Shown: positions 52,303 to 60,308 of the stretch, one piece after another
Layout: each line of letters opens with the position of its first letter
Numbering within the stretch: the stretch's first letter is position 1
Assembly: GCF_028622115.1 (NCBI RefSeq)
Contig: NZ_CP097263.1
Span: 1,364,001 to 1,428,000 of the forward strand
Source: Kutzneria chonburiensis
GTDB lineage: Bacteria; Actinomycetota; Actinomycetes; Mycobacteriales; Pseudonocardiaceae
Reading direction: 5' to 3'
Length of the DNA stretch: 64,000 bases
Notes under the pieces: model-generated
Database searches by the model: none
What the model saw: only the letters and a program-made list of their open reading frames with translations
What the model was told of the DNA's origin: nothing
Position numbers and translations under genes: made by a program

Positions 52303-52980
52303 GTGAGGGAGGGTGAGCCGGAGGAGCGGGTCGCCGCGGCGATCGCCGCGGCGGCCGGGGACGAGGTCGTCGCGCTGCGGCACGTCGGCCGGGCCTGCGC
52401 GTCGGGGCTCGGCGTCGACGGCGTCAGCCTGTCCGTGATCGGCGATCTCGGCACGGCCGAGCCGACCCAGGCCACCGACGACGTCGCCGAACGGATCGTC
52501 GAGCTGGAGATCGTGCACGGCGGCGGGCCGGCGCTGCTGGCATTGGAACAGGACGATCCCGTGCTGCTGCCGCGCCTCGTGGCCGACCGACGCTGGCCGC
52601 TGCTGGTCCCGGCGCTGGCCGAGGTCGGGGCGGCGGCGCTGTTCGCGTTCCCGCTCGCCGCCGGTGGCGTCACCGTCGGTGTCCTCGAGGTGTACCAGCG
52701 TTGGCCGCGGGCCTTGACGGAAGCCGAGGTCGCGGTCGGCGTGCTGTTCGCCGAGAGTGCGTTGGAGCTGCTGGTGTCGGGCGAGGACGACGTGCTCGCC
52801 GGGCCGGTGGCCGACCGGTGGACGTTCGTCAACCAGGCCGTGGCCGTGGTGGCGGCGCAGATCGGCGGCGCCCTGGAGGACGGGTACGCGCGACTGCGGG
52901 GCCATGCCTTCGTGACCGGGCGGCGGCTGCCCGACCTCGCCGCCCAGGTGCTGGCCGGCGAGCTCGTGTTCGGCGTTTGA
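52303..52980 (+). CDS. GAF and ANTAR domain protein
   Basis: 225 residues. A GAF-like sensory domain (about 15-150; ACASGLGVDGVSLSV) and a C-terminal ANTAR helix bundle (NQAVAVVAAQIGGALEDGYARLRGHAF near 180-205). ANTAR domains bind paired RNA hairpins to prevent termination, so this may be a stress-responsive antiterminator. GTG at 52303. A weak GTTG (52266) - 15 bases - GCGTAT (52285) pair precedes it. The promoter of the next gene starts in its last codons. Confidence 0.82.
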   Translation: MREGEPEERVAAAIAAAAGDEVVALRHVGRACASGLGVDGVSLSVIGDLGTAEPTQATDDVAERIVELEIVHGGGPALLALEQDDPVLLPRLVADRRWPLLVPALAEVGAAALFAFPLAAGGVTVGVLEVYQRWPRALTEAEVAVGVLFAESALELLVSGEDDVLAGPVADRWTFVNQAVAVVAAQIGGALEDGYARLRGHAFVTGRRLPDLAAQVLAGELVFGV

Positions 52981-53001
52981 ACGGCTGTCGGAAACGGGCA
53001 T
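52975..53001 (+). promoter_or_regulatory. SigB/SigF-type promoter of ligase paralogue 1, leaderless
   Basis: GTTT (52975-52978), 17 bases, GGGCAT (52996-53001), 9 bases, ATG at 53011. Confidence 0.55.
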
Positions 53002-53010
53002 CTCCCGGGC

Positions 53011-54078
53011 ATGAGATCCGGTTTGACGCTCGGCGTCGAAGAGGAGTTCCTGCTGGTCGACAGGGACGGCCGGCTCGCCGCCGCGGGGCCGGAGATCTCC
53101 GAGCACGTGGACGACGACGGCGGGCAGGTCGAGCACGAGCTGCGGCGCTGCCAGGTGGAGAGCGCCACGGCCGTGTGCCACACCATCGACGAGGTCGTGA
53201 CGGGGCTGCGTGACCTCCGCGACCGGCTGGCTGCCGAGGCGGCGGGGCAGGGCCTGCGGCTGCTGCCCACCGGTACCGCGCCGATGGCCGACGACCGGCC
53301 GCCGCGGTTCACACCGGACGTCCGCTACCACCGGATGGCCCGCGAGTTCGGCGCGGTCGCCCAGGCCTCGCTGACCTGCGCGTGCCACGTCCACGTCTCG
53401 ATTCCTGACGCCGCAACGGGTTTGCGGATCAGCAACCACGTCCGGCCATGGTTGCCGGTGCTGCTGGCGCTGAGCGCGAATTCCCCCTTCCACAACGGGG
53501 ACGACACCGCCTATGCCAGCTGGCGACACCCGCTGTGGACCCGCTGGCCGTCGGCCGGCGCGCCGCCGCATTTCGATTCCGTGGACGCGTACGAATCGCG
53601 GGTCGAGGGGCTGTTGTCGGCCGGTGCTGCCCTGGATCGGGGCATGGTCTACTGGGACATTCGGCTCTCGGCCCACCAGCCGACCGTCGAAGTGCGTATC
53701 GCCGACGTTCTGCCGACGCCTACCGAAGCGGCCTTATTGGCTGCTGTCATCCGTGGCCTCGCGGGCCAGGCGCTCGACGCCGATCCGGTGGCCCGGCCGG
53801 CCCCAGAGGTCCTGCGGGCGCGGCTCTGGCGCTCGGCCCGTGACGGCCTGGCCGGCTGCTGCGTCCATCCCCGTACCGGCGCTCTGATGCCGGCCTGGCA
53901 GGTCGTCGACGAACTCGTGGCGTCGGTGCGGTCATTCCTCGGTGACGACGCGGAGTTCGTCGAGGACTCCCTGACCCGGCTGCGGGCCACCGGCAATGGC
54001 GCGCAGCGCCAGCGGGCCGCCCTGGACCGCAACGGGCACATGGCTGACGTGCTCGACACGCTGGCCTGGCCGACCTGA
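53011..54078 (+). CDS. glutamate-cysteine ligase family 2 (YbdK-like), paralogue 1
   Basis: 355 residues of the GCS2/YbdK carboxylate-amine ligase family: TLGVEEEFLLVDRDG at the start (ATP/metal acids), CACHVHVSIPD near 125, LLALSANSPFHNGDDTAYASWR near 150 and the VEVRIADVLPT strand near 225. It joins an amino group to a carboxylate, usually glutamate with cysteine; in actinomycetes relatives feed ergothioneine or other thiols. The start is fixed by the leaderless promoter. Confidence 0.87.
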   Translation: MRSGLTLGVEEEFLLVDRDGRLAAAGPEISEHVDDDGGQVEHELRRCQVESATAVCHTIDEVVTGLRDLRDRLAAEAAGQGLRLLPTGTAPMADDRPPRFTPDVRYHRMAREFGAVAQASLTCACHVHVSIPDAATGLRISNHVRPWLPVLLALSANSPFHNGDDTAYASWRHPLWTRWPSAGAPPHFDSVDAYESRVEGLLSAGAALDRGMVYWDIRLSAHQPTVEVRIADVLPTPTEAALLAAVIRGLAGQALDADPVARPAPEVLRARLWRSARDGLAGCCVHPRTGALMPAWQVVDELVASVRSFLGDDAEFVEDSLTRLRATGNGAQRQRAALDRNGHMADVLDTLAWPT

Positions 54079-54083
54079 CGGTG

Positions 54084-54109
54084 GTTTCTCCTGGTGGCGG
54101 CCCGGGAAT
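54084..54109 (+). promoter_or_regulatory. SigB/SigF-type promoter of the decarboxylase, leaderless
   Basis: GTTT (54084-54087), 16 bases, GGGAAT (54104-54109), 8 bases, ATG at 54118. Confidence 0.6.
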
Positions 54110-54117
54110 CCGAGGCC

Positions 54118-55587
54118 ATGGACCACAGCAAGGCACCTGTGCTCGACGCGATGGTCGAGTTCCACGAGCAGCGCATCACCCCGTTCAACCCGCCCGGCCA
54201 CAAGCAGGGGCGCGGCGCTGACCGGCGGGTCGTCGACGTCCTCGGGGAAGGCGTGTTCCGCAGCGACGTGCTCGGCCCCAACGGCCTGGACGACCGGTTG
54301 CTGCGGCACGGCGTGTTGCAGGAGGCCCAGGAGCTGATGGCCGACGCCGTCGGCGCGGAGCACACGTTCTTCTCCACGTGCGGCAGCTCGCTGTCGGTGA
54401 AGAGTGCCATGCTGGCGGTGGCCGGTCCGCACGAGAAGCTGGTCGTGGTGCGGCACGCCCACAAGTCGGTCATCTCCGGCCTGATCATCAGCGGCGTATC
54501 GCCCGTCTGGGTGCATCCGCATTGGGACGGGGAGCGGCACCTGTCGCATCCACCGGGCCCGGACGACGTGCGGGCGGCGTTCGAGGCCGAACCCGAGGCC
54601 AAGGGCATGCTGCTGGTGACGCCGACCGACTACGGCACGTGCGGGGACATCAAGGCGATCGCCGACGTGTGCCACGAGTTCGACAAGCCGCTGATCGTGG
54701 ACGAGGCCTGGGGCGCGCACCTGCCGTTCCACCCGGACCTGCCGCCGTGGGCCATGGACGCCGACGCCGATCTGTGCGTGACGAGCGTGCACAAGATGGG
54801 CAACGCGGTCGAGCAGAGCTCTGTTTTCCACCTTCAGGGCAACCGGGTCGACCCGGCCGTACTCAAGGCGCGTGAGGATATCCTCGGCACCACAAGCGCT
54901 TCCTCGCTGGTGTACGCCACTGTGGACGGTTGGCGGCGGCAGATGGTCGAGGACGGCGAGAAGCTGCTGACCACCGCGCTGACCCTGGCCCAGCGGGTCC
55001 GCCGCGAGATCGACCTGCTGCCCGGGATGCGGGTGGACGGGGAGCGTGAGTTCGTCGGGCCCGACCTGGCGGCGTCGTTCGATCCGCTCAAGGTGGTCGT
55101 CGACCTGGCCGGGCTGGGCATCAGCGGCTACCAGGCGGCGGATTGGCTGCGGGCCCGCCAGCGCGTCACGGTCGGGCTCTCCGACCACCGGCGGATCGTC
55201 GCGATCATCACCATGGGCGATGACGACTACACGGCCAAGGTGCTGGTCGACGCGTTGCGGGCGCTGGTCAAGGCGGCCGAGAAGATGAAGCAGCCGCCGG
55301 CGGTCGACCTGCCCCGGCCGGGGGACCTGGAGCTCGAGACGGTGATGCTGCCGCGGGACGCGTTCTTCGGCGAGGCCGAGCAGGTCCCGGTGAAGAAGGC
55401 GGTCGGGCGGGTCGTGGCCGAGATGATCAGTCCGTACCCGCCGGGCTCGCCAGCGCTGGTGCCGGGCGAGGTGATCACCCGTGAGGTGCTGGACTACCTG
55501 CGCAGCGGGTTGAACGCCGGCATGCAGCTACCCGATCCGGCTGACCCGGACCTGACCTCGATCCGTGTGGTCAAGGACGCCAAGTGA
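54118..55587 (+). CDS. Orn/Lys/Arg decarboxylase-type PLP enzyme
   Basis: 489 residues. PLP fold features: TFFSTCGSSLSVKSAML near 85, DEAWGAHLPFHPDLP near 197 and the PLP lysine in TSVHKMGNAVEQSS near 228. The C-terminal domain has PYPPGSPALVPGE near 445. It should decarboxylate ornithine, lysine or arginine to a polyamine precursor, a common acid or stress response. The leaderless ATG at 54118 fits the promoter. A gutted gene follows with a GTGA overlap. Confidence 0.88.
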   Translation: MDHSKAPVLDAMVEFHEQRITPFNPPGHKQGRGADRRVVDVLGEGVFRSDVLGPNGLDDRLLRHGVLQEAQELMADAVGAEHTFFSTCGSSLSVKSAMLAVAGPHEKLVVVRHAHKSVISGLIISGVSPVWVHPHWDGERHLSHPPGPDDVRAAFEAEPEAKGMLLVTPTDYGTCGDIKAIADVCHEFDKPLIVDEAWGAHLPFHPDLPPWAMDADADLCVTSVHKMGNAVEQSSVFHLQGNRVDPAVLKAREDILGTTSASSLVYATVDGWRRQMVEDGEKLLTTALTLAQRVRREIDLLPGMRVDGEREFVGPDLAASFDPLKVVVDLAGLGISGYQAADWLRARQRVTVGLSDHRRIVAIITMGDDDYTAKVLVDALRALVKAAEKMKQPPAVDLPRPGDLELETVMLPRDAFFGEAEQVPVKKAVGRVVAEMISPYPPGSPALVPGEVITREVLDYLRSGLNAGMQLPDPADPDLTSIRVVKDAK

Positions 55588-55857
55588 CGGTGTACGACCG
55601 GGTGCGGGCCGAGATCGGCCGGCACGCCGACGAGCTGTGGGGAGCTCGTGCCGGACCTGGCTGAGGGCCGGTTCGGTGTGCGCGGGCTGACCACCCGCCG
55701 CCCGTGACGACCTGGTGGCGCAGCTGACCGAGTGCGCCCACGGCGTCGCCCGGGCTACGGGCACGACGGTCGAGGTGTGGCCGGCACCGCCGTCGACCTG
55801 CTGACCGGGCCCGATCTGCTCGAACAGGCCTGGCAGGACTTCCACGCGGCCGGTTGA
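55584..55857 (+). pseudogene. remnant of a gene with several deletions, possibly an M20-type amidohydrolase
   Basis: Starts with GTG overlapping the decarboxylase stop. Coding-like segments appear in three frames: TVYDRVRAEIGRHADELW (55587 on), LVPDLAEGRFGVRGLTTRR (about 55645 on), DDLVAQLTECAHGVARATG (about 55706 on) and DLLTGPDLLEQAWQDF (to 55857). The first and third remind me of M20 amidohydrolases, but I am not sure. The preserved GTGA junction shows it was an operon partner of the decarboxylase. Confidence 0.5.
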
Positions 55858-55877
55858 GGGGTGGCGTTGGCGGGTAT
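55852..55877 (+). promoter_or_regulatory. SigB/SigF-type promoter of ligase paralogue 2, leaderless
   Basis: GGTT (55852-55855), 16 bases, GGGTAT (55872-55877), 9 bases, GTG at 55887. Confidence 0.65.
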
Positions 55878-55886
55878 TTCCGTGCT

Positions 55887-56963
55887 GTGACGAGCACGCT
55901 GGGAGTCGAGGAGGAGTTCCTCCTCATCGACCACGACGGCATCACGACGCCGCTGGCGGCCGAGGTGCTGGCGCGGTGTGTCGGGCCGCTGCCGGCCGGC
56001 ATGGTTGTGCAGCGGGAGCTGCGTGACACCCAGGTCGAGGTGGCCACCGGCATCTGCACGGACATGTCCGAGCTGCGGGCGCAGCTGGCGGTCGGCCGCC
56101 AGGCGTTGGCCGTGGCCGCCGCCGACTTGGACGTACGGGTGCTGGCCAGCGGCACGCCGGTCGTGGGTTCTGCTGCCCCTCGCCCCGCGATGGCGCCTCG
56201 GTTCGCCCAGGTCGACGAGCTCTTCGCCGCCCTCGCCGTCGACTACGAGGCGTGCGGCTGCCATGTGCACGTGGGCGTGCCGGACAAGGACACCGCCGTG
56301 GCCGTGGTCAACCACGTGGCCCGCTGGTTGCCGGCTTTACTGGCCCTGTCGGTGAACTCCCCGTTCCACAATGGACACGACACCGGCTACGAGAGTTGGC
56401 GGGTCGTGCAGCAGTCCCGGTTCCCCGGCGGCGGGATTCCGCCCTGGTGCGCGGATTTCTCGCGGTGGCAGCAGGAAGTGGCCCAGCTGGTCGACTGCGG
56501 GGTGCTCGTCGACGAAAGGCAGACCTTCTGGTACGCACGGCCGTCGCCGCACCTGCCCACGGTGGAGCTCCGCATTGCCGATACTGCGGCCACTGTGGAC
56601 GATGCCGTGCTGCAAGCCTCGCTGTGCCGTGCGCTCGTGGATACGGCCTTGGCTGACCTCGACCATGGCACCGAGGCCGTGCCGGTGCAGACCGCGGCTG
56701 CGGCCGTGTGGACGGCTTCGCGCTACGGTATGGACGGCCCGGCCGTCGATCCGTTGCTGGGCAAGCAGATGCCGGCGACGGTCATGGTGATGGGCCTGCT
56801 CGACCACGTGCGCCATGCTTTGGAGGAGAACGATGAGCTGGCCGAGGTACGGCGATTGCTGACCGACCGGTGCACCGCCGCCACCCGGCAGCGGCTCCTT
56901 GCCGCCGCCGGCCTCGACTCCGTCGTTCGGCAGCTTTCCCTGGGAGGAAGCCATGATCGCTAG
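55887..56963 (+). CDS. glutamate-cysteine ligase family 2 (YbdK-like), paralogue 2
   Basis: 358 residues of the same family as the genes at 53011 and 59202: TLGVEEEFLLIDHDG at residues 4-18, CGCHVHVGVPDKD near 125, LALSVNSPFHNGHDTGYESWR near 150 and TVELRIADTAAT near 225. GTG at 55887 is nine bases after the -10 box. The diiron redox enzyme gene starts inside its last codons (11-base overlap), so the two are coupled. Confidence 0.87.
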   Translation: MTSTLGVEEEFLLIDHDGITTPLAAEVLARCVGPLPAGMVVQRELRDTQVEVATGICTDMSELRAQLAVGRQALAVAAADLDVRVLASGTPVVGSAAPRPAMAPRFAQVDELFAALAVDYEACGCHVHVGVPDKDTAVAVVNHVARWLPALLALSVNSPFHNGHDTGYESWRVVQQSRFPGGGIPPWCADFSRWQQEVAQLVDCGVLVDERQTFWYARPSPHLPTVELRIADTAATVDDAVLQASLCRALVDTALADLDHGTEAVPVQTAAAAVWTASRYGMDGPAVDPLLGKQMPATVMVMGLLDHVRHALEENDELAEVRRLLTDRCTAATRQRLLAAAGLDSVVRQLSLGGSHDR

Positions 56964-57933
56964 AGGGCCACTGTCCGAGGCGGTCATCGCCACCCTGTCC
57001 CGGCCCGCCGGCACCGCCCGGCCGTCCGGTCCCGTCTGCGACGCCGACCCGTTCGGCGACGACCTCCAGTTGGCGTTGCACCTGTGCTACGAGCTGCACT
57101 ACCAGGGGCTGCCCGGCGTCGACCCGGCGTGGGAATGGGACCCGGAGCTGTTGCGGTTTCGCGGTCGCATGGAGCGGGTGTTCGAGGACGCGTTGTGGGG
57201 TTCGGTGCCGGGCGGCGACGACGTGGCCGGCGAGATCGACGCGTTGCTGGTCGAGCACGTGCCCGACACCGGGTTGAGCCATTTCCTGCTGGATGAGGGG
57301 GAGTGGTGGCAGGTGCGGGAGTTGTTCGTGCATCGGTCCATCTACCACCTCAAGGAGGCCGACCCGCACGCGTGGGCCATCCCCCGGCTCACCGGCCGGG
57401 CCAAGGCCGCCCTCGTCGCCGTCGAGTTCGACGAGTTCGGCGGCGGCCGGGCCGAGCGCGTGCATGCCCGCCTGTTCGCCGATCTCCTTGACGCCGCCGG
57501 TCTTTCCTCCCGGTACCTGCACTACCTCGACGACGTGCCCGCGTGTTCGTTGGCCACCGTCAACATGATGTCCCTCTTCGGCCTCCACCGCCGTCTCCGT
57601 GGGGCCCTCGTCGGCCACTTCGCCGCCACCGAGATCAGCACCGGGCCCAGCGCCCAGCGTATGGACCAGGCCTTGGGTCGCCTGGACGCCCCCGACGCCT
57701 GCCGGCTGTTCTACACCGAGCACATCGAGGCCGACGCCGTGCACGAGCAGGTGTTGCGCCGGGACGTCGTCGGCGACCTCCTCACCCGTGAACCCGAACT
57801 CGCCGCCGACATCGTGTTCGGCATCCAGGCCACCGAGTTGTTGGAGCAGCACCTCGCCGACCACCTGCTGAAGGCCTGGCGGGACGGCTGGTCTTCGTTG
57901 CGCGGTCAGTCGTCGCGGATCTTCTTGCGGTGA
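56953..57933 (+). CDS. iron-containing redox enzyme family protein (heme-oxygenase-like diiron fold)
   Basis: 326 residues, helical. Histidine and acid positions fit the HO-like diiron oxidase family: LALHLCYELHYQGLPGVDPAWEWDPE near 40, EFDEFGGGRAERVHARLF near 160 and FYTEHIEADAVHEQVL near 258. It probably activates oxygen on an unknown small molecule. ATG at 56953 with GGGAGGA. Its 3' end overlaps the convergent CDGSH gene by 28 bases. Confidence 0.82.
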   Translation: MIARGPLSEAVIATLSRPAGTARPSGPVCDADPFGDDLQLALHLCYELHYQGLPGVDPAWEWDPELLRFRGRMERVFEDALWGSVPGGDDVAGEIDALLVEHVPDTGLSHFLLDEGEWWQVRELFVHRSIYHLKEADPHAWAIPRLTGRAKAALVAVEFDEFGGGRAERVHARLFADLLDAAGLSSRYLHYLDDVPACSLATVNMMSLFGLHRRLRGALVGHFAATEISTGPSAQRMDQALGRLDAPDACRLFYTEHIEADAVHEQVLRRDVVGDLLTREPELAADIVFGIQATELLEQHLADHLLKAWRDGWSSLRGQSSRIFLR

Positions 57934-58106
57934 CTGGTGTCGCAGAACGGATAGCGCTTGCTGCGGCGGCAGGCGCAGACCGCCACGACGAAGCGGTCGG
58001 AGCGGGCGGTGGTGCCGTCGGGCAGCTGGACCTGGACGGGACCGTCGATGAGGATGGGACCGCCTGGCTCCACGGTGACGCGGCGGTGTTCACGTTCGGT
58101 CGGCAC
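57906..58106 (-). CDS. CDGSH iron-sulfur domain protein
   Basis: 66 residues with one CDGSH-type 2Fe-2S motif, CACRRSKRYPFCDTSH, near residues 44-59. Such proteins hold a labile cluster and are linked to redox and iron control. GTG at 58106 lies inside a 26-codon upstream ORF (17-base overlap), so it is probably translated by coupling. Confidence 0.84.
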   Translation of the reverse strand: MPTEREHRRVTVEPGGPILIDGPVQVQLPDGTTARSDRFVVAVCACRRSKRYPFCDTSHRKKIRDD

Positions 58107-58170
58107 GGATCACCGCCAGGTCCAGCCGGAGCGTCGGCGGTGCGACGACCCGATCGTCAAAGGTGGTCAC
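58090..58170 (-). CDS. 26-residue upstream ORF before CDGSH
   Basis: GTG at 58170, exactly nine bases after a SigB-type -10 box, opens 26 codons (TTFDDRVVAPPTLRL and onward) that end at 58090 within the CDGSH gene. The peptide has no known motif. The precise spacing suggests that the leaderless message is first read here. Confidence 0.5.
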   Translation of the reverse strand: MTTFDDRVVAPPTLRLDLAVIRADRT

Positions 58171-58179
58171 ACCAACGGA

Positions 58180-58203
58180 ATACCCCGACCGGACCGTCCA
58201 AAC
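58180..58203 (-). promoter_or_regulatory. SigB/SigF-type promoter of the CDGSH unit, leaderless
   Basis: Reverse strand: GTTT (58203-58200), 14 bases, GGGTAT (58185-58180), 9 bases, GTG at 58170. Confidence 0.65.
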
Positions 58204-58210
58204 CAGATCA

Positions 58211-59179
58211 TCACCGGGAGCGGGCCACCAACCGGGCAACCGAACGTTCGACGCGGTCGAGGTCGGTCGAAGGGTGGATGACCCGGTCCTCGTCGAAGGC
58301 CTCGACCACGCGTGGGTCCACATAGGACTTGCGGGCGATGGCGGGCGTGTTGCCGAGATGGTGGGCCACCTCCTTGTACATCTCGCGAATGGCCGTGCGC
58401 TTGCTGCCCTGGCCCTTGCGACCGGCCAGAATCACCGCGGCCAGCACGGTGGCGTTCCAGGTACGCAGGTCCTTCACGGTGAACTCGTCGCCGACCAGCT
58501 CGTGCAGCCGCTCGTTGACGTCCTGCGAGTCCAGCGGCCGCCATTCCTTGCCGTCACGGTGCATCAACAGCCGATCGCTGCCGGTACGAACCCGTTTCAA
58601 CCCGGCGACGGCCTTGGCCAGCTCGGCATCGTCCAACGTCACCTCGCGTTCCTTCTGCCCCTTGGCCAGAAAGCAGAACTCCACCCGGCCACGCCGAACC
58701 GTCACGTGCTCACGGAGCAAAGTGGACACGCCGTAGGTGCCGTTGGACTCCACGTACTCGTCGTTGCCGATACGGAACACGCCCTGTTCCAACATGCGCA
58801 GGGCCACGGCCGTCACCCGCTGCCGGGCGTAGCCGCCGGCGTCCAGGTCGGTCGCCACCTGCGCCCGCAGCGCCGGCAGCTTCGGGGCCAGTTTCCGTAC
58901 CCGGTCGAACTTCTGCCGGTCACGGTTCTCCCGCCACTGGGCGTGATACAGGTACTGCTTGCGGCCGGCGTCGTCGGTGCCGGTGGCCTGGATGTGGCCG
59001 TTGGGCCACGGGCAGATCCACACTTCCCGCCACGCCGGCGGAATCGCCAACGCCTGGATCCGGTCCAAGGCCTCGGTATCGGTCACCGCCGAGCCGTCGG
59101 CGTGCCGGTACTCGAAGCCACGGCCACGCCGGCGCCGGGTGATGCACTCGCCGGTCAGCCGGCTCCGTCTCAACCGCAT
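58211..59179 (-). CDS. DNA topoisomerase IB
   Basis: 322 residues. The N-terminal part (RRGRGFEYRHADGSAV, IPPAWREVWICPWPNGHIQATGTDDAGRKQYLYH) and the C-terminal catalytic domain with the KDLRTWNATV block near 225 and the nucleophile tyrosine in ARKSYVDPRVVEAF near 290 are those of poxvirus-like type IB enzymes. It relaxes supercoils by transient nicking. The ATG at 59179 is nine bases from a SigB-type -10 box, so topology control seems part of the stress programme. Confidence 0.88.
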   Translation of the reverse strand: MRLRRSRLTGECITRRRRGRGFEYRHADGSAVTDTEALDRIQALAIPPAWREVWICPWPNGHIQATGTDDAGRKQYLYHAQWRENRDRQKFDRVRKLAPKLPALRAQVATDLDAGGYARQRVTAVALRMLEQGVFRIGNDEYVESNGTYGVSTLLREHVTVRRGRVEFCFLAKGQKEREVTLDDAELAKAVAGLKRVRTGSDRLLMHRDGKEWRPLDSQDVNERLHELVGDEFTVKDLRTWNATVLAAVILAGRKGQGSKRTAIREMYKEVAHHLGNTPAIARKSYVDPRVVEAFDEDRVIHPSTDLDRVERSVARLVARSR

Positions 59180-59188
59180 ACCGACGGA

Positions 59189-59213
59189 ATACCCGTTCTG
59201 CTCAAACGGAACC
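59189..59213 (-). promoter_or_regulatory. SigB/SigF-type promoter of topoisomerase IB, leaderless
   Basis: Reverse strand: GGTT (59213-59210), 15 bases, GGGTAT (59194-59189), 9 bases, ATG at 59179. It starts inside the end of the upstream ligase gene. Confidence 0.65.
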
Positions 59214-60308
59214 GAGCGTGAGCCGGCTCTCCCGACGCGGGGCGACGGCGTCGGCCAGCATGGTGACGACGTCCTCGACCCGGCCGGCCCGGGCGAAGGC
59301 CGCACGCTGCCGGGTGGCGCCGTCGCCGACGCGAGCCAGCCGGCCGGTGACCTGGTGGACGAACGCGCGGTCCTCCCGGTCCAGCACGGGCCGAACCTCG
59401 GCCAGCAGCCGGTCGAGGGCGTGCGGCTCGGGCGGGGTGCCGCTGGGGGCGGCGCAGCGCCCCTGAAGCCCGTCCCGTCCGGCCAGCCACAGGTCCGCCC
59501 GGATCACCTCCTGCGCCACCTCGGGCACGGCGTCCCGCTGGAGCGCCAGGGCGACCAGGCCCCGGATCAGCACGGCGATCAGCGCCGCCTCGTCGGCGGT
59601 GATCATGACGTCGCAGACCCGGATCTCCACGGTCGGGTACGTGGGCGAGAGCCGGATGTCCCAGTACGCCATGGCCGGATCGAGCAACGCCCCGGACCGG
59701 GTCATGGAGTCCAAGGTCGCGTCGTACTCAGCCGGCGACCGCAGCAGGGGCGGCGGCCCGGCGGACGGCCAGTTGGTCATCTGCATGTGCCGCCAACTGG
59801 CATATCCGGTGTCGGCGCCGTCATTGAACGGGGAGTTGGCGCTGATCGCCAGCAGTGCCGGCAGCCACGGCCGCAGGTGGTTGAGCACGTGCAGTCCGGT
59901 CTCCCGGTCGGGCACGCCGACGTGCACGTGGCAGCCGCAGACATTGGCCGACTTCAGCAGGCTGCGGAAGTGGCCGGCGATGCGGCGGTAGCGGCGGTCC
60001 GGTGTCAGCGGCGGGGGAGAGGCCTCGGGCAGCGGTGGCGTGCCGCTGGCGATCAGCCGCAGGCCCTGGTCACGGGCCGAGGCGGCCAGCGTCTCCCGCA
60101 GCCGGCGCAGCTGGCCGAGCAGCTCGCCGGCCGAGGTGCAGACGGGCGTGGCCGACTCCACCTGGGACGCGATCATCTCGGGCTGGAGCTCGTCGTTCTC
60201 GCCGCCGGTGCCGCCGAGCACCGCGCGGCCCGCCGGCACGGCCCGGCCGGCCGCGTCGACCACGAGGAACTCCTCCTCGACCCCGAAGGTCAGGCCGGTA
60301 CGGGCCAC
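59202..60308 (-). CDS. glutamate-cysteine ligase family 2 (YbdK-like), paralogue 3
   Basis: 368 residues: LTFGVEEEFLVVDAAG at the start, CGCHVHVGVPDRE near 125, LLAISANSPFNDGADTGYASWR near 150 and VEIRVCDVMIT near 225. GTG at 60308 with GGGGAGG; it overlaps the 3' end of the FAD enzyme gene by 19 bases, so it shares that transcript. Confidence 0.87.
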   Translation of the reverse strand: MARTGLTFGVEEEFLVVDAAGRAVPAGRAVLGGTGGENDELQPEMIASQVESATPVCTSAGELLGQLRRLRETLAASARDQGLRLIASGTPPLPEASPPPLTPDRRYRRIAGHFRSLLKSANVCGCHVHVGVPDRETGLHVLNHLRPWLPALLAISANSPFNDGADTGYASWRHMQMTNWPSAGPPPLLRSPAEYDATLDSMTRSGALLDPAMAYWDIRLSPTYPTVEIRVCDVMITADEAALIAVLIRGLVALALQRDAVPEVAQEVIRADLWLAGRDGLQGRCAAPSGTPPEPHALDRLLAEVRPVLDREDRAFVHQVTGRLARVGDGATRQRAAFARAGRVEDVVTMLADAVAPRRESRLTLGSV

